Positions 13,453 to 21,128 of a stretch of 21,128 nucleotides of DNA are shown one piece after another. Source of the stretch: DATKXO01 sp035528995 (lineage in GTDB: Bacteria; Planctomycetota; Phycisphaerae; UBA1845); the NCBI GenBank assembly GCA_035528995.1, contig DATKXO010000305.1:1-21128 (forward strand). Reading direction: 5' to 3'. Each line of letters begins with the position of its first letter. Position 1 is the first letter of the stretch. The translations under genes were made by a program, and so were the position numbers. The notes beneath the pieces were generated by a model. That model made no database searches and had not been told where the DNA came from. It worked only from the letters and a program-made list of their open reading frames with translations.

Positions 13453-15060
13453 GTGGTCTACGCGCAGCCCATCCGCCGACCCCGCATTCGCCTGATCAAC
13501 CCCAACTGCGCCCTGTCCACAATCACCATGCCGGAACTCGTCCGGCAAATGACCTTCACACGGAAGGCCATCTTCGCTCCGGTCGGCCTGACCGTCTGTG
13601 CCGCGGTCGTCCCCGACCACTGGGAAGTGGAGATCATCGACGAGTGTGCCCGAGACCGCCCACATCAACCCCGGGCCGACGTGGAAGTAGTCGGCATCAC
13701 GGCCATGACCACTCAGGCGAAACGCGCCTACGAACTGGCCGATACGTACCGCGGTCTTGGCGTGACGGTGTTCCTCGGCGGCATCCACCCGTCGGCGCTG
13801 CCCGAGGACGCCCTGCCGCACTGCGACGCGGTGTGCCTGGGCGACGGTGAAACCTGCCTGCCCCGGATGCTGGCCGATTGGGAGGCCGTCCGGGCGCAAC
13901 GGCCCGGCGCCGGCTTGAAACGGATTTACGACTGGAAGGATTATCCCACAGCCCCGATCGCCACGCCGCGAAAGGACCTCCTCGACCCGCGGGATTACCT
14001 GATCTTCAACCCGATCCAGACCACGCGCGGCTGTCCGCATACGTGTAATTTCTGTACGACCCCCGGCGTCTTCGGGCGGAAGTTCCGCCAGCGCCGGATC
14101 GAGGACATCGTCGAGGAGATTCGCGAAGCCAAAGAGAAGTACCGGAGCTGGTGTTTCATCTTCTCCGACGACAACTTCGGCGGAAACCACAAATGGGCCC
14201 GGGAGCTGTGCGCGGCGCTCGAGCCCCTGCGGATCAAGTGGGCCTCGCAATGCGACGCCCTGATCAGCAACAACGAGAAGCTGCTGAGCGCGATGAAACG
14301 CAGCGGCTGCCTCGGCCTCATCCTGGGACTGGAGAGCCCCGACCAGATCACGCTCAGTGAGGCCGGCAAGAGCTTCGTCCAGGCGCGCACGTATGAAGAG
14401 CGAATTCGGAAGATCCAAAGCTACGGCATCAGCCTGTGGGGCGCGTTCATTCTGGGGTTCGACAGCGACACCTGGCAAACCTGTGCCCGGACCTGCCGGT
14501 TCGCCCAGCGCGTGAACCTGTCGATGAGCTGTTACCCTGTCCTGACGCCGTATCCGGGCACCGGCGTGTGGAATGACTACCGGCGACAGGGTCGCCTGGT
14601 GACCGACGACTGGGACCGCTACAACGGCGCGTCCGTCTGCTACACGCCCGCCGGCATGTCGGCCCGCGAGCTTCGCCACGCTCAGATGGCCGCCTTCGCC
14701 GAGTTCTACTCCCTGCGCTCGTCGTTTCGTCGGCTCGGAGTGTTGCCCTTCAAGAAGTTCGCCTGGCTGGCCAACCTCGCCATCTGGCGCGGCATCGAGT
14801 ACTACTACAGTCGGCGCGCCCGGCAGGTGCCGGCCTTCTCCGATTTTCTGAACCCCGGTTGCCGCGCCTGGCGGTACGAGGACTCCTGGGCCGATCGTCA
14901 TCATTCACCGCACTCTCCTTCCCGTCGGGTCCAGCAGCGAACCTGCGAACAAGCGGCTGAGCTGATCGCTGCCCAGAGCGTTCGCTGCGGCGACCCACTG
15001 GTCCAGGCCGCTGCCACGATCGGCGCCATGTCCGCGCCGGAAGCGAGCGCCCGCCCCTGA
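13453..15060 (+). CDS. B12-binding-domain radical SAM protein
   Basis: A 535-residue protein from GTG 13453, chosen for its AGGAG site. Residues 10-140 resemble a cobalamin-binding domain: IRLINPN, then VVGITAMT, then FLGGIHPSALPEDAL and AVCLGDGE. The classical DxHxxG cobalamin loop is not seen, as in many members of this family. The radical SAM core begins at TTRGCPHTCNFCTTP, with the 4Fe-4S ligands Cys194, Cys198 and Cys201. FSDDNFGG, GLILGLES and GAFILGFDSD follow in the order usual for the barrel, and YPVLTPYPGTG resembles the region after the core in HpnJ/HpnP-like enzymes. The last 45 residues are Ala/Arg/Ser rich and look disordered. Such enzymes methylate or rearrange unactivated carbons of lipids, tetrapyrroles or antibiotics. 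It is divergent from the selenoprotein gene and shares no obvious operon; the substrate is unknown. Confidence 0.85.
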   Translation: MVYAQPIRRPRIRLINPNCALSTITMPELVRQMTFTRKAIFAPVGLTVCAAVVPDHWEVEIIDECARDRPHQPRADVEVVGITAMTTQAKRAYELADTYRGLGVTVFLGGIHPSALPEDALPHCDAVCLGDGETCLPRMLADWEAVRAQRPGAGLKRIYDWKDYPTAPIATPRKDLLDPRDYLIFNPIQTTRGCPHTCNFCTTPGVFGRKFRQRRIEDIVEEIREAKEKYRSWCFIFSDDNFGGNHKWARELCAALEPLRIKWASQCDALISNNEKLLSAMKRSGCLGLILGLESPDQITLSEAGKSFVQARTYEERIRKIQSYGISLWGAFILGFDSDTWQTCARTCRFAQRVNLSMSCYPVLTPYPGTGVWNDYRRQGRLVTDDWDRYNGASVCYTPAGMSARELRHAQMAAFAEFYSLRSSFRRLGVLPFKKFAWLANLAIWRGIEYYYSRRARQVPAFSDFLNPGCRAWRYEDSWADRHHSPHSPSRRVQQRTCEQAAELIAAQSVRCGDPLVQAAATIGAMSAPEASARP

Positions 15061-15236
15061 CCTGCGCCACGACGCCCGATTCGGCCGTTCCCGTCCCGGT
15101 CTCAGCCGATCGGAATTCCGCAACAGCGCGATTTACTGGACGGCATCCGACACGGTGACTATGGTATGAGCTCGTGGCTCGGCGCAGCGGTCCGCCGACC
15201 ATAGAGCACGACGCCAACAGCCCGGATGAGCGACAC

Positions 15237-16217
15237 ATGCTCCAACGCTTTCTATACGGTTTCATCGCGATCAGTGCGGTGGTCTGCGTCGTGGTGCTTG
15301 ACTGGTTCCTGGCCACCAGCCCCAAGACCGCCGGAGGGACGCTGGGGCATCTGGTCAGTCGCGGCACGCTGATCCCGGTACTGTTTGCGGCTCTGGTGCT
15401 GGGCGGCAGTCTCGAGATGATGCGGCTGTTGCGCTCGGTTGGCCTGCGCCCGCATGCGTTGATCGCCGTGGTGATGTGTGTGGTGTTGATGCTGTCGCCG
15501 TGGCTCTGCGCGGCCGGCCTGCTCGGCGAGAGTCCCGGTGACGTCGAAGGTCTTCAATGGCAACTCATCTGGCTCGGGCTGGCCGCCCTGGTGACGGGTG
15601 TGGCCCAGTTGCGCCGGGGGTTTACCGACGGCGCCATTGGCGACATTGCGGCGACCTGGATGACCATCCTGTATCTGGGACTCCTGCCGTCGTTCGCCAC
15701 GCAGCTACGGAGCAGCCCGGATGTGCCGGGCTCGGAAGGCCCCTGGCTGATCCTGATGTTTCTGGCGGTGACCAAGGCCTCAGACGTGGGGGCCTATCTG
15801 ACCGGAACGGCCATCGGGCGACGTAAGCTGATCCCGGCCATCAGTCCGGGAAAATCCATCGAGGGTGCTGTCGGCGGGGTTCTGGTCAGTATCCTGGTGG
15901 CCGTCATTTTCCATCAGTTTTATTTCGTCGCCGGAGCCGAGCTGCCGAGTGATTCAGACGTGCTTATCGGATTCGAGGAAATCAGCCGCCCGGTCCGATC
16001 CCTCGCCTTTTGGCAAGCCGTTGTTTTTGGGGCACTTATGTCCGTTTTCGGTCAATTGGGAGACCTGTTCGAGTCGATCTTCAAGCGGGCGGCGGGCAAG
16101 AAAGATTCAGCGTCACTTTTGCCGAGCTACGGCGGCCTGCTCGATTTGATCGACAGTCCAGTTTTCGCGGCACCGGTTGCCTGGTTCGTCCTGACCGTTT
16201 GGTGGGATATAGTATGA
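15237..16217 (+). CDS. cdsA: Phosphatidate cytidylyltransferase (CdsA)
   Basis: A 326-residue integral membrane protein from ATG 15237; an in-frame GTG at 15174 would add 21 polar residues before the first membrane segment and is less likely. Several hydrophobic segments are evident, starting FLYGFIAISAVVCVVVL. VTKASDVGAYLTG and ISPGKSIEGAVGG match the CdsA core, and the C-terminal signature reads SIFKRAAGKKDSASLLPSYG (280-299) followed by GLLDLID. The enzyme makes CDP-diacylglycerol from CTP and phosphatidic acid for phospholipid synthesis. In the signature, the usual P-x-H-G-G is PSYGG (Tyr298) and D-R-x-D is DLID (Leu304), while the KR-x4-KD part is kept. It opens the housekeeping block that continues with phoH, 69 bases downstream. 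Confidence 0.85.
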   Translation: MLQRFLYGFIAISAVVCVVVLDWFLATSPKTAGGTLGHLVSRGTLIPVLFAALVLGGSLEMMRLLRSVGLRPHALIAVVMCVVLMLSPWLCAAGLLGESPGDVEGLQWQLIWLGLAALVTGVAQLRRGFTDGAIGDIAATWMTILYLGLLPSFATQLRSSPDVPGSEGPWLILMFLAVTKASDVGAYLTGTAIGRRKLIPAISPGKSIEGAVGGVLVSILVAVIFHQFYFVAGAELPSDSDVLIGFEEISRPVRSLAFWQAVVFGALMSVFGQLGDLFESIFKRAAGKKDSASLLPSYGGLLDLIDSPVFAAPVAWFVLTVWWDIV

Positions 16218-16286
16218 TGGTTGGGCCACCGGTGCGGGCATGCCCGGACCGGCGGGACGGGCCCTGAAGGAGCGATCACCTCGGGC

Positions 16287-17231
16287 GTGGAACTGACCAT
16301 TGCCATTGAAGACCTCGCCGGGCGGGCGGCCCTGTTCGGGTCGGCTGACGGGAACCTGCGCCTGATCCGCGCTGCGCTGGACGTGCAGGTGAGCGCCAGG
16401 GATTCGTCGATCAAGTTGACCGGGTCGGCCGAGGCGGTGGGCAAGGCGGCCAAGGTCATCGAGGCCCTGCAACGCCTCCTGCGGGAGACCGGCTCGATCG
16501 GTAGCGAGGATGTTTCGCGCGCTCTGGCCGACGCGTCTAAACCCGGCGGCGCCGCCCGGGGCGAGGCGATCGAGGTCTTCGCGTCCAACGCGCCGATCTT
16601 CCCGAAAACCAAGGGGCAAAGAGCCTACGTCGAGGCGATTCGAGGTCACGACCTGACCTTCTGCCTGGGTCCGGCCGGTACCGGCAAGACCTACCTGGCC
16701 GTGGCCCTGGGCGTCAGCATGCTGAAGCAGAACCAGATCAAACGCATCGTGCTTGTCCGGCCGGCGGTGGAAGCGGGTGAGAAACTCGGGTACCTGCCCG
16801 GGGACATGCAGGCCAAGGTCAATCCCTACCTGCGCCCGCTCTTCGACGCCATGCACGACATGATGACCTTCGAGCAGATCAAGCGCTTCATGCAGAACGA
16901 CGTGATCGAGGTCATCCCCCTGGCGTTCATGCGCGGTCGGACATTGAGCAGTGCGGTGATCATTCTGGACGAGGCTCAGAACACGACGGTCTTGCAGATG
17001 TTGATGTTCTTGACGCGCCTGGGACACCACAGCAAGATGATCGTGACCGGGGACGACTCACAGATCGACCTGGAGCCGGGACAGACCAGCGGCGTGCGTG
17101 ATGCCACACGGCGGCTGACCGGCATCGACGGCATCGCCATCGTGCGCCTGCGCGAGGGTGATATCGTCCGTCACGCGCTGGTACAGAACATCGTCGAGGC
17201 CTATGGCAACGGCCGGGCGGACCGGTCGTAG
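16287..17231 (+). CDS. phoH: PhoH-like ATPase (YbeZ type)
   Basis: A 314-residue cytoplasmic P-loop protein. The N-terminal 60 or so residues (LTIAIEDLAGRAALFGSADG and after) form the small domain found before the ATPase in YbeZ-type PhoH proteins. GPAGTGKT (128-135) is Walker A; VIILDEAQN with Asp228 and Glu229 is Walker B. VRPAVEAGEKLGYLPGD and TGDDSQIDL are highly conserved PhoH segments. The start is uncertain. GTG 16287 is preferred because the conserved domain begins there, though the best ribosome-binding sequence, AAGGAG at 16267-16272, is 14 bases away; TTG 16221 is the alternative. PhoH/YbeZ works with the endonuclease YbeY in rRNA processing, and ybeY is two genes downstream. Confidence 0.87.
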   Translation: MELTIAIEDLAGRAALFGSADGNLRLIRAALDVQVSARDSSIKLTGSAEAVGKAAKVIEALQRLLRETGSIGSEDVSRALADASKPGGAARGEAIEVFASNAPIFPKTKGQRAYVEAIRGHDLTFCLGPAGTGKTYLAVALGVSMLKQNQIKRIVLVRPAVEAGEKLGYLPGDMQAKVNPYLRPLFDAMHDMMTFEQIKRFMQNDVIEVIPLAFMRGRTLSSAVIILDEAQNTTVLQMLMFLTRLGHHSKMIVTGDDSQIDLEPGQTSGVRDATRRLTGIDGIAIVRLREGDIVRHALVQNIVEAYGNGRADRS

Positions 17232-17328
17232 CGTGGTCGCCGGGGTAGGCGCGGGAGGATAGTCCGCGGCGGACGCGCTGCTCCAAACGGCCGCCGTGCG
17301 AACAGGCGGTTCGGATCGGACGAGCGGG

Positions 17329-19704
17329 ATGGCCCAGACTGGCAAATCCACCTTCCGGCGCCGGCAGGTGCGCAGGCAGAAGGCCGAGCGCACCGCCTCG
17401 GTGTGGGAGCGGTTCCGCTCCGCGGTCGGGCTATGGCCGGTGTTCGTAGCCATCGTGTTTGCCGTGGCGGCCACCGCCATCGTCCTCTACGGCAAGCAAT
17501 CTCTAAGCTACGCGGTCGGGCAGCAGATCAGTCAGGCGATCACGGCCCGGGTGGACTTCAACTGGGTGGACGATGCCCGCACGGAAGAGAACCGCCAGGC
17601 CGCTCGGGCGGCGGCGTCGAGCTGCTATCGCATCAACCACAAGCTGATCGACGAGATCGCTTCCGCCCTGCAGACACTGTATCAGGATGCCAAGGCGGCC
17701 GAGTCGGCGGAGGCCTTCATCGAATCGGCTGGAAAGGCCGGCTGGGAGGCCAGCCCGGGACTCTTCAGCGATCTCCGGGCCCGCATGGACGAACCCGGCG
17801 CCCAGGCATATGCCGGTTGGGTCGAGTCGTTGCGGGGGCTGCTGCGCAGTCGCTACACGTATCGGACATCGGATAGCGAGGACCGCCGCCCGGTGGCTAG
17901 CGGGCCGACGGTCCGGGTCTTTCCGAATGACCCTCGTCAGCCCGAGGCGACCGGCGAAGAGCCAATCGAGGTGGACCGGCTGAATCTCGTGCCGATCTCC
18001 AATGCCAGTCTGATGGAGCTGTTGGCCGGCGAGCTGATCCGCCGAGCCGGGTTCTCCGGCCCGGCGCTGCAACCGGCCGTTGCCGCCGTGCTCACGCGTC
18101 GCCTGACGGCCGAGCCACTGCTGCAGTATGACCGGGCTCGAACCGAGGAGGCCATGCGGCAGATGGCCGACGCGGTCGAGCCGGTGGTCATTTCATTCAA
18201 GCGCGGGCAGCCGATCGTGTCGCCCGCCGCCGGTGGCGAGGCCCTGGTGCTGGACAACGAGCACCTGGCCATCCTGAAGGCCGAACATGAGCACTACCGT
18301 GATCTGCTGGCGGGCGATGATCCGGCCGCCGGGTCACTCAGGGAACAGGTCTACCTCGAACGGGCCGGGCTGGCCGTGATCATGGTGATCCTCTCGGTGG
18401 GGCTTTTCTTGCATGTCGGCCTGTACCAGCGGCGCATCCTGGAAGTCCGGACCCGCACCGTAGCGCTGGTCGCCCTGGTGTTGGGCACCCTGGCCGTGGC
18501 CCGACTGATCGACATCCGACTGCAGCGTGAGGAGCTGACCCTGCTGCCGGGCATGATCGTCGCCGCTTGCCTGGCGATTGCGTACCCGCGCCGGTTCGCC
18601 GGCGGGACGATGGCCATTGTCGCCTTGCTTGTCGTCCTGACCGTTCGCGGCGGCATCGGCCTGCTGGTCACGCTGCTGGTGGGGCTCTCCACGACGGTCT
18701 ACCTGCTGGAGGACATCCGCAGCCGCACACAGATCATCAGTGCGGGGCTGCTGACCGGCGTTGCGGTGTTCGTGGTGACCTTCGCCTTCGGGTTGATCGA
18801 CCGGCAGGGCGTCGGATTCGCTGCTGCGGGTGCCGGCCTGGCGGGCGGCAGTGCCGTCGGTGCGGCTCTGGTGGTACAGGGCGTTCTGCCCTTCATCGAA
18901 CGGGCGTTCAAGATCGCCACTTCGATGACGCTCCTGGAATGGAGTTCGGCGGACCGCCCCCTGTTGCAGCGGCTGGCCCGCGAGGCTCCGGGCACCTACA
19001 ACCACAGTCTGGTGCTGGGCACGATGGCCGAGGCGGCCTGCGACGCCATCGGGGCCAATGGGCTGCTCGTTCGCGTGGGGGCCCTCTACCACGACATCGG
19101 TAAGATCCATAAGTCCGACTATTATGCGGAGAACCAGGAAGCGTCGATCAGCCGGCATGAGAACCTGGCCGCCAGCATGAGCCTTCTCATCATTCTGGGC
19201 CACGTCAAAGACGGCATCGAGCTGGCCCGCGAGTACGGTCTGCCCAAGGTGCTGCACTCCTTCATTTCCGAACATCACGGCACCACCGTGGTCCGCTACT
19301 TCCATCACAAGGCCACCGAAGAGCAGCCCAAGAAGGCCAGCGGCAAGCACGACCGGGAGGTTTCAGAGGCCGAGTTCCGTTATCCCGGTCCCAAACCGCG
19401 CAGCAGGGAATCGGCTGTGTTGATGCTCTGCGACGGCGTGGAGGGCGCCGTCCGCGCTCTGGCCGAGCCCACCGCCGGGCGCATCGAGAGCGTCGTTCAT
19501 CAGGTGCTCATGGATCGCCTTAACGACGGGCAGTTCGGCAATTGCGAGATCACCCTCAAGGAACTCCAGACCGTTGAGGAATCGCTGGTCAAGAGCCTGT
19601 GCACCTTCTATCATGGCCGCGTGACCTACCCGAAGGCGGCGCCCGGCAAGGGTGAAACCGGCCACAGCGAGCAGGGTGAGCCCGGAGAGCGTAAGCGGGC
19701 TTGA
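17329..19704 (+). CDS. pgpH: 7TM-HD phosphohydrolase, PgpH/YqfF family
   Basis: A 791-residue membrane protein from ATG 17329 (GTG 17296 is an in-frame alternative). The order is: Arg/Lys-rich cytoplasmic tail, one membrane segment (WPVFVAIVFAVAATAIVLYG, about 36-55), a large outer domain of roughly 290 residues, a multi-pass region from about 344 to 520, then a cytoplasmic HD domain. HD residues are His559 (YNHSLVLG), His588 and Asp589 in YHDIGKI, His610 in SRHEN, His649/His650 in SEHHGT, and Asp702 in LMLCDGVEG. Characterised relatives in Listeria and Bacillus degrade cyclic di-AMP; the same substrate here is inferred. The gene lies between phoH and ybeY, the order also found in Firmicutes. 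A GKG/EQGEPGE-rich tail ends the protein. Confidence 0.87.
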   Translation: MAQTGKSTFRRRQVRRQKAERTASVWERFRSAVGLWPVFVAIVFAVAATAIVLYGKQSLSYAVGQQISQAITARVDFNWVDDARTEENRQAARAAASSCYRINHKLIDEIASALQTLYQDAKAAESAEAFIESAGKAGWEASPGLFSDLRARMDEPGAQAYAGWVESLRGLLRSRYTYRTSDSEDRRPVASGPTVRVFPNDPRQPEATGEEPIEVDRLNLVPISNASLMELLAGELIRRAGFSGPALQPAVAAVLTRRLTAEPLLQYDRARTEEAMRQMADAVEPVVISFKRGQPIVSPAAGGEALVLDNEHLAILKAEHEHYRDLLAGDDPAAGSLREQVYLERAGLAVIMVILSVGLFLHVGLYQRRILEVRTRTVALVALVLGTLAVARLIDIRLQREELTLLPGMIVAACLAIAYPRRFAGGTMAIVALLVVLTVRGGIGLLVTLLVGLSTTVYLLEDIRSRTQIISAGLLTGVAVFVVTFAFGLIDRQGVGFAAAGAGLAGGSAVGAALVVQGVLPFIERAFKIATSMTLLEWSSADRPLLQRLAREAPGTYNHSLVLGTMAEAACDAIGANGLLVRVGALYHDIGKIHKSDYYAENQEASISRHENLAASMSLLIILGHVKDGIELAREYGLPKVLHSFISEHHGTTVVRYFHHKATEEQPKKASGKHDREVSEAEFRYPGPKPRSRESAVLMLCDGVEGAVRALAEPTAGRIESVVHQVLMDRLNDGQFGNCEITLKELQTVEESLVKSLCTFYHGRVTYPKAAPGKGETGHSEQGEPGERKRA

Positions 19705-19727
19705 ACCGCAGAGGACCCCGCCGTTCC

Positions 19728-20198
19728 ATGGACGATCTTCCGTCATACTCCATCGAGATCAGCCGGCAGGACGTTCTATTGGCTGATCTCGACCAGGCTC
19801 GCCTTCGACAAGCGGTGGAGTTGACCCTGCGACACCATCAGTGTTCCCGCGCCGAGTTGCACGTCGCCCTGGTGGACGATGCCACCATCGCCGACCTTAA
19901 CGAGAAATATCGGGGCCACCCAGGCCCGACCGACGTCCTGAGTTTCGATCTGGCCGAGCCGGGCGCCAAGGTGCTGGACGGTCAGATCGTCGTTTCCGTG
20001 GAGACGGCCCGGCGCGAGGCGGTGGAACGCCGCCACTCGGCTGAGGCCGAGGTGTTGCTCTATTGCATCCATGGCACGTTACACCTGTTGGGCTACGACG
20101 ACGCGACACCCGAGGACGCCCGGCGAATGCATGAGATGGAGGACACGCTGCTGACTGAGTTGGGAATAGGGCCTGTGTACGGGGCGAAAGCCTCGTGA
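19728..20198 (+). CDS. ybeY: Endoribonuclease YbeY, variant zinc motif
   Basis: A 156-residue protein from ATG 19728; GAGGA at 19711-19715 is 12 bases upstream, and the TTG at 19701 is a weaker alternative overlapping pgpH. LNEKYRGHPGPTDVLSF is the well-conserved centre of YbeY, and CIHGTLHLLGYDD the zinc motif. YbeY is a metal-dependent RNase that acts in 16S rRNA 3' maturation and ribosome quality control. The usual motif is HGxLHLxGYDH, with three histidines. His115 and His119 are present, but the third position is Asp125, which could still bind metal. The last codon overlaps the GTG of the next gene (GTGA), so translation is probably coupled. The neighbour phoH encodes the known functional partner. 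Confidence 0.87.
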   Translation: MDDLPSYSIEISRQDVLLADLDQARLRQAVELTLRHHQCSRAELHVALVDDATIADLNEKYRGHPGPTDVLSFDLAEPGAKVLDGQIVVSVETARREAVERRHSAEAEVLLYCIHGTLHLLGYDDATPEDARRMHEMEDTLLTELGIGPVYGAKAS

Positions 20199-20899
20199 GG
20201 GTGGCCCTGCTACAGACCCGCATTCGAACCGACAGCCGCAGTGCGAACCTCAGCCACGTTCTGCGGCAGGTCGTCCGGGCCGCGGAGGCGGTCCCGGCGC
20301 CGGATCTGGTGATGCTGCCGGCCGGCTGTGACGGGCCGGTGTCTGAAGGTCTCAGCCCGGCGATAGTGCAGGGATTCGCCGAGTCGTTGGCCGCGATGGC
20401 CCGGGAGTGGGGGGTCTACGTGGCGGCCGGCCTGTTGCGCTGGGGGGGGGACGGCTTTGGCGAGGAGGCTCGGGTATACGACCCGGACGGCGACGCCCTG
20501 ATCGGCACCGGTCCCGGTGAGCGGGAGACGGTCTTCACCGTCCGCGACACGCCGCTCGGTCGGCTCGGCATAGGGTTGGATTCGGATGACGCCCGGCTGG
20601 CCCCACCGGCGGTTCCATGCGATGTTCTCCTGGTTCACGGCCGGTGGACGGCCCCGCCCGAGCATGGCGGGCGTGCCGGCACGGACGTCCACGCCCGGCT
20701 TGCTGAACTGGCCCGGCAAGCCCGCACACCCGTGTGCGCGGTCGGCCTCGTCGGCCGCGGCTGTGACCGGGCGGCGTTCGTGGGCGGCAGCGGACTGTGG
20801 GCATCAGGCGGCCGGTGCGTTCTGGCGGCCGATGTGGGGGAGGAGACGACGTTGTTCGGTGAGGTGCCGGACCGTCCCAAGAAGGCATTGAACGTCTGA
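20195..20899 (+). CDS. Nitrilase-fold protein without catalytic triad
   Basis: A 234-residue protein resembling the carbon-nitrogen hydrolase (nitrilase) superfamily, whose members hydrolyse amides or nitriles with a Glu-Lys-Cys triad. It starts MRVALLQTRI, followed by APDLVMLPAG, the region that normally reads DLVVFPE and supplies the glutamate: here it is Ala43. ARVYDPDGDALIG matches the strand before the catalytic lysine, but no lysine follows. GRLGIGLDSD (122-131) aligns with the G-x-x-G-x-x-ICYD segment and has Asp129 where the nucleophilic cysteine should be. GGSGLWASGG near residue 200 matches the usual GGS-x-I-x-P-x-G end. It is therefore probably a non-catalytic member. The GTG start lies in the GTGA overlap with ybeY. 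The family call is moderately sure, the role unknown. Confidence 0.65.
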   Translation: MRVALLQTRIRTDSRSANLSHVLRQVVRAAEAVPAPDLVMLPAGCDGPVSEGLSPAIVQGFAESLAAMAREWGVYVAAGLLRWGGDGFGEEARVYDPDGDALIGTGPGERETVFTVRDTPLGRLGIGLDSDDARLAPPAVPCDVLLVHGRWTAPPEHGGRAGTDVHARLAELARQARTPVCAVGLVGRGCDRAAFVGGSGLWASGGRCVLAADVGEETTLFGEVPDRPKKALNV

Positions 20900-20972
20900 C
20901 GGAACCGCGGCCCGCGTTGCAGACTCGTCGGGCCGTGGTGAGAACGGAATCGTCTGCCGTCGAGGCATAGAG

Positions 20973-21128
20973 GTGGAAGACCCTGTCCTGTGGGTGGGTC
21001 TGCTCCTGCTGATCGTGGTGCTGCTGTTCTCCTCCACGATCAGCCTGGTCCTGCGTTGGCCGTCGCGAGCCCGGATCGGCGACCTCCTCGCCAAATCGGG
21101 CCGGGAGGAGGAACTTCGCCGGCTGATC
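20973..21128 (+). CDS. CNNM/CorC-type (DUF21) membrane protein, N-terminal part (3' truncated)
   Basis: An open frame from GTG 20973 to the window edge, 52 codons visible, preceded by GAGG seven bases upstream. The first 25 residues form a hydrophobic membrane segment (VLWVGLLLLIVVLLFSSTIS), followed by SRARIGDLLAKSGREEELRR, which resembles the start of DUF21 domains in CNNM/CorC/HlyC magnesium-related transporters. In many bacteria a CorC-type gene follows ybeY, which supports the call. The CBS domains that would confirm it lie beyond the window. The gap of 73 bases after the nitrilase-like gene is compatible with the same operon. Confidence 0.55.
   Translation, partial: MEDPVLWVGLLLLIVVLLFSSTISLVLRWPSRARIGDLLAKSGREEELRRLI

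Noticed and set aside
13366..14904. A 512-codon minus-strand open frame opposite the radical SAM gene.
   Set aside because: Shadow frame; the plus strand carries the CxxxCxxC motif and B12-like domain.

Overview
The window is bacterial, strongly G+C rich, and densely coded on both strands. No rRNA, tRNA, CRISPR array or insertion sequence could be recognised. The gene content suggests a planctomycete-like bacterium: an ACP/CrtI-like/FabZ/FabI lipid cluster, a fused multi-amidohydrolase, a phoH-pgpH-ybeY-CNNM block, and many GTG/TTG starts. This assignment is inference and was not tested by a search.

Region 1 (1-4992, + strand) is a compact lipid or polyketide-type operon. It holds the end of an acyl carrier protein, two CrtI/phytoene-desaturase-like FAD oxidoreductases, a FabZ-like dehydratase, a FabI-like enoyl-ACP reductase and an Sfp-type phosphopantetheinyl transferase. 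The last three genes start inside the stop codon of the gene before. Together they could prime an ACP, reduce and dehydrate an acyl chain, and desaturate, saturate or isomerise it with two flavoenzymes. The product is unknown; ladderane-type or polyunsaturated lipid clusters are the nearest comparison.

Region 2 (5115-8527) holds an M29 aminopeptidase and a convergent FkbM methyltransferase whose stop codons overlap on CTAG. A 42-residue exported peptide and a Dus-family tRNA-dihydrouridine synthase with a TTG start follow.

Region 3 (8607-13229, - strand) holds a 1392-residue exported protein of three fused amidohydrolase domains, of which only the middle one keeps a full metal site. It is followed by a 72-residue SelW/Rdx-like protein whose redox motif reads C-G-E-UGA, with a hairpin just after the UGA. 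This is very probably a selenoprotein that a standard gene finder would miss.

Region 4 (13453-15060, + strand) is a B12-binding radical SAM enzyme, divergent from the selenoprotein.

Region 5 (15237-21128, + strand) is a housekeeping block: cdsA, phoH, pgpH-like HD phosphohydrolase, ybeY, a nitrilase-fold protein without its catalytic triad, and the start of a CNNM/CorC-type membrane protein. It combines phospholipid synthesis, rRNA maturation and probable cyclic-dinucleotide turnover.

No gene-free stretch exceeds about 225 bases. The longest are 7112-7330, 12786-13010 and 13230-13452. The first and last carry promoter candidates; nothing convincing was seen in 12786-13010 apart from the ribosome binding site at its edge.
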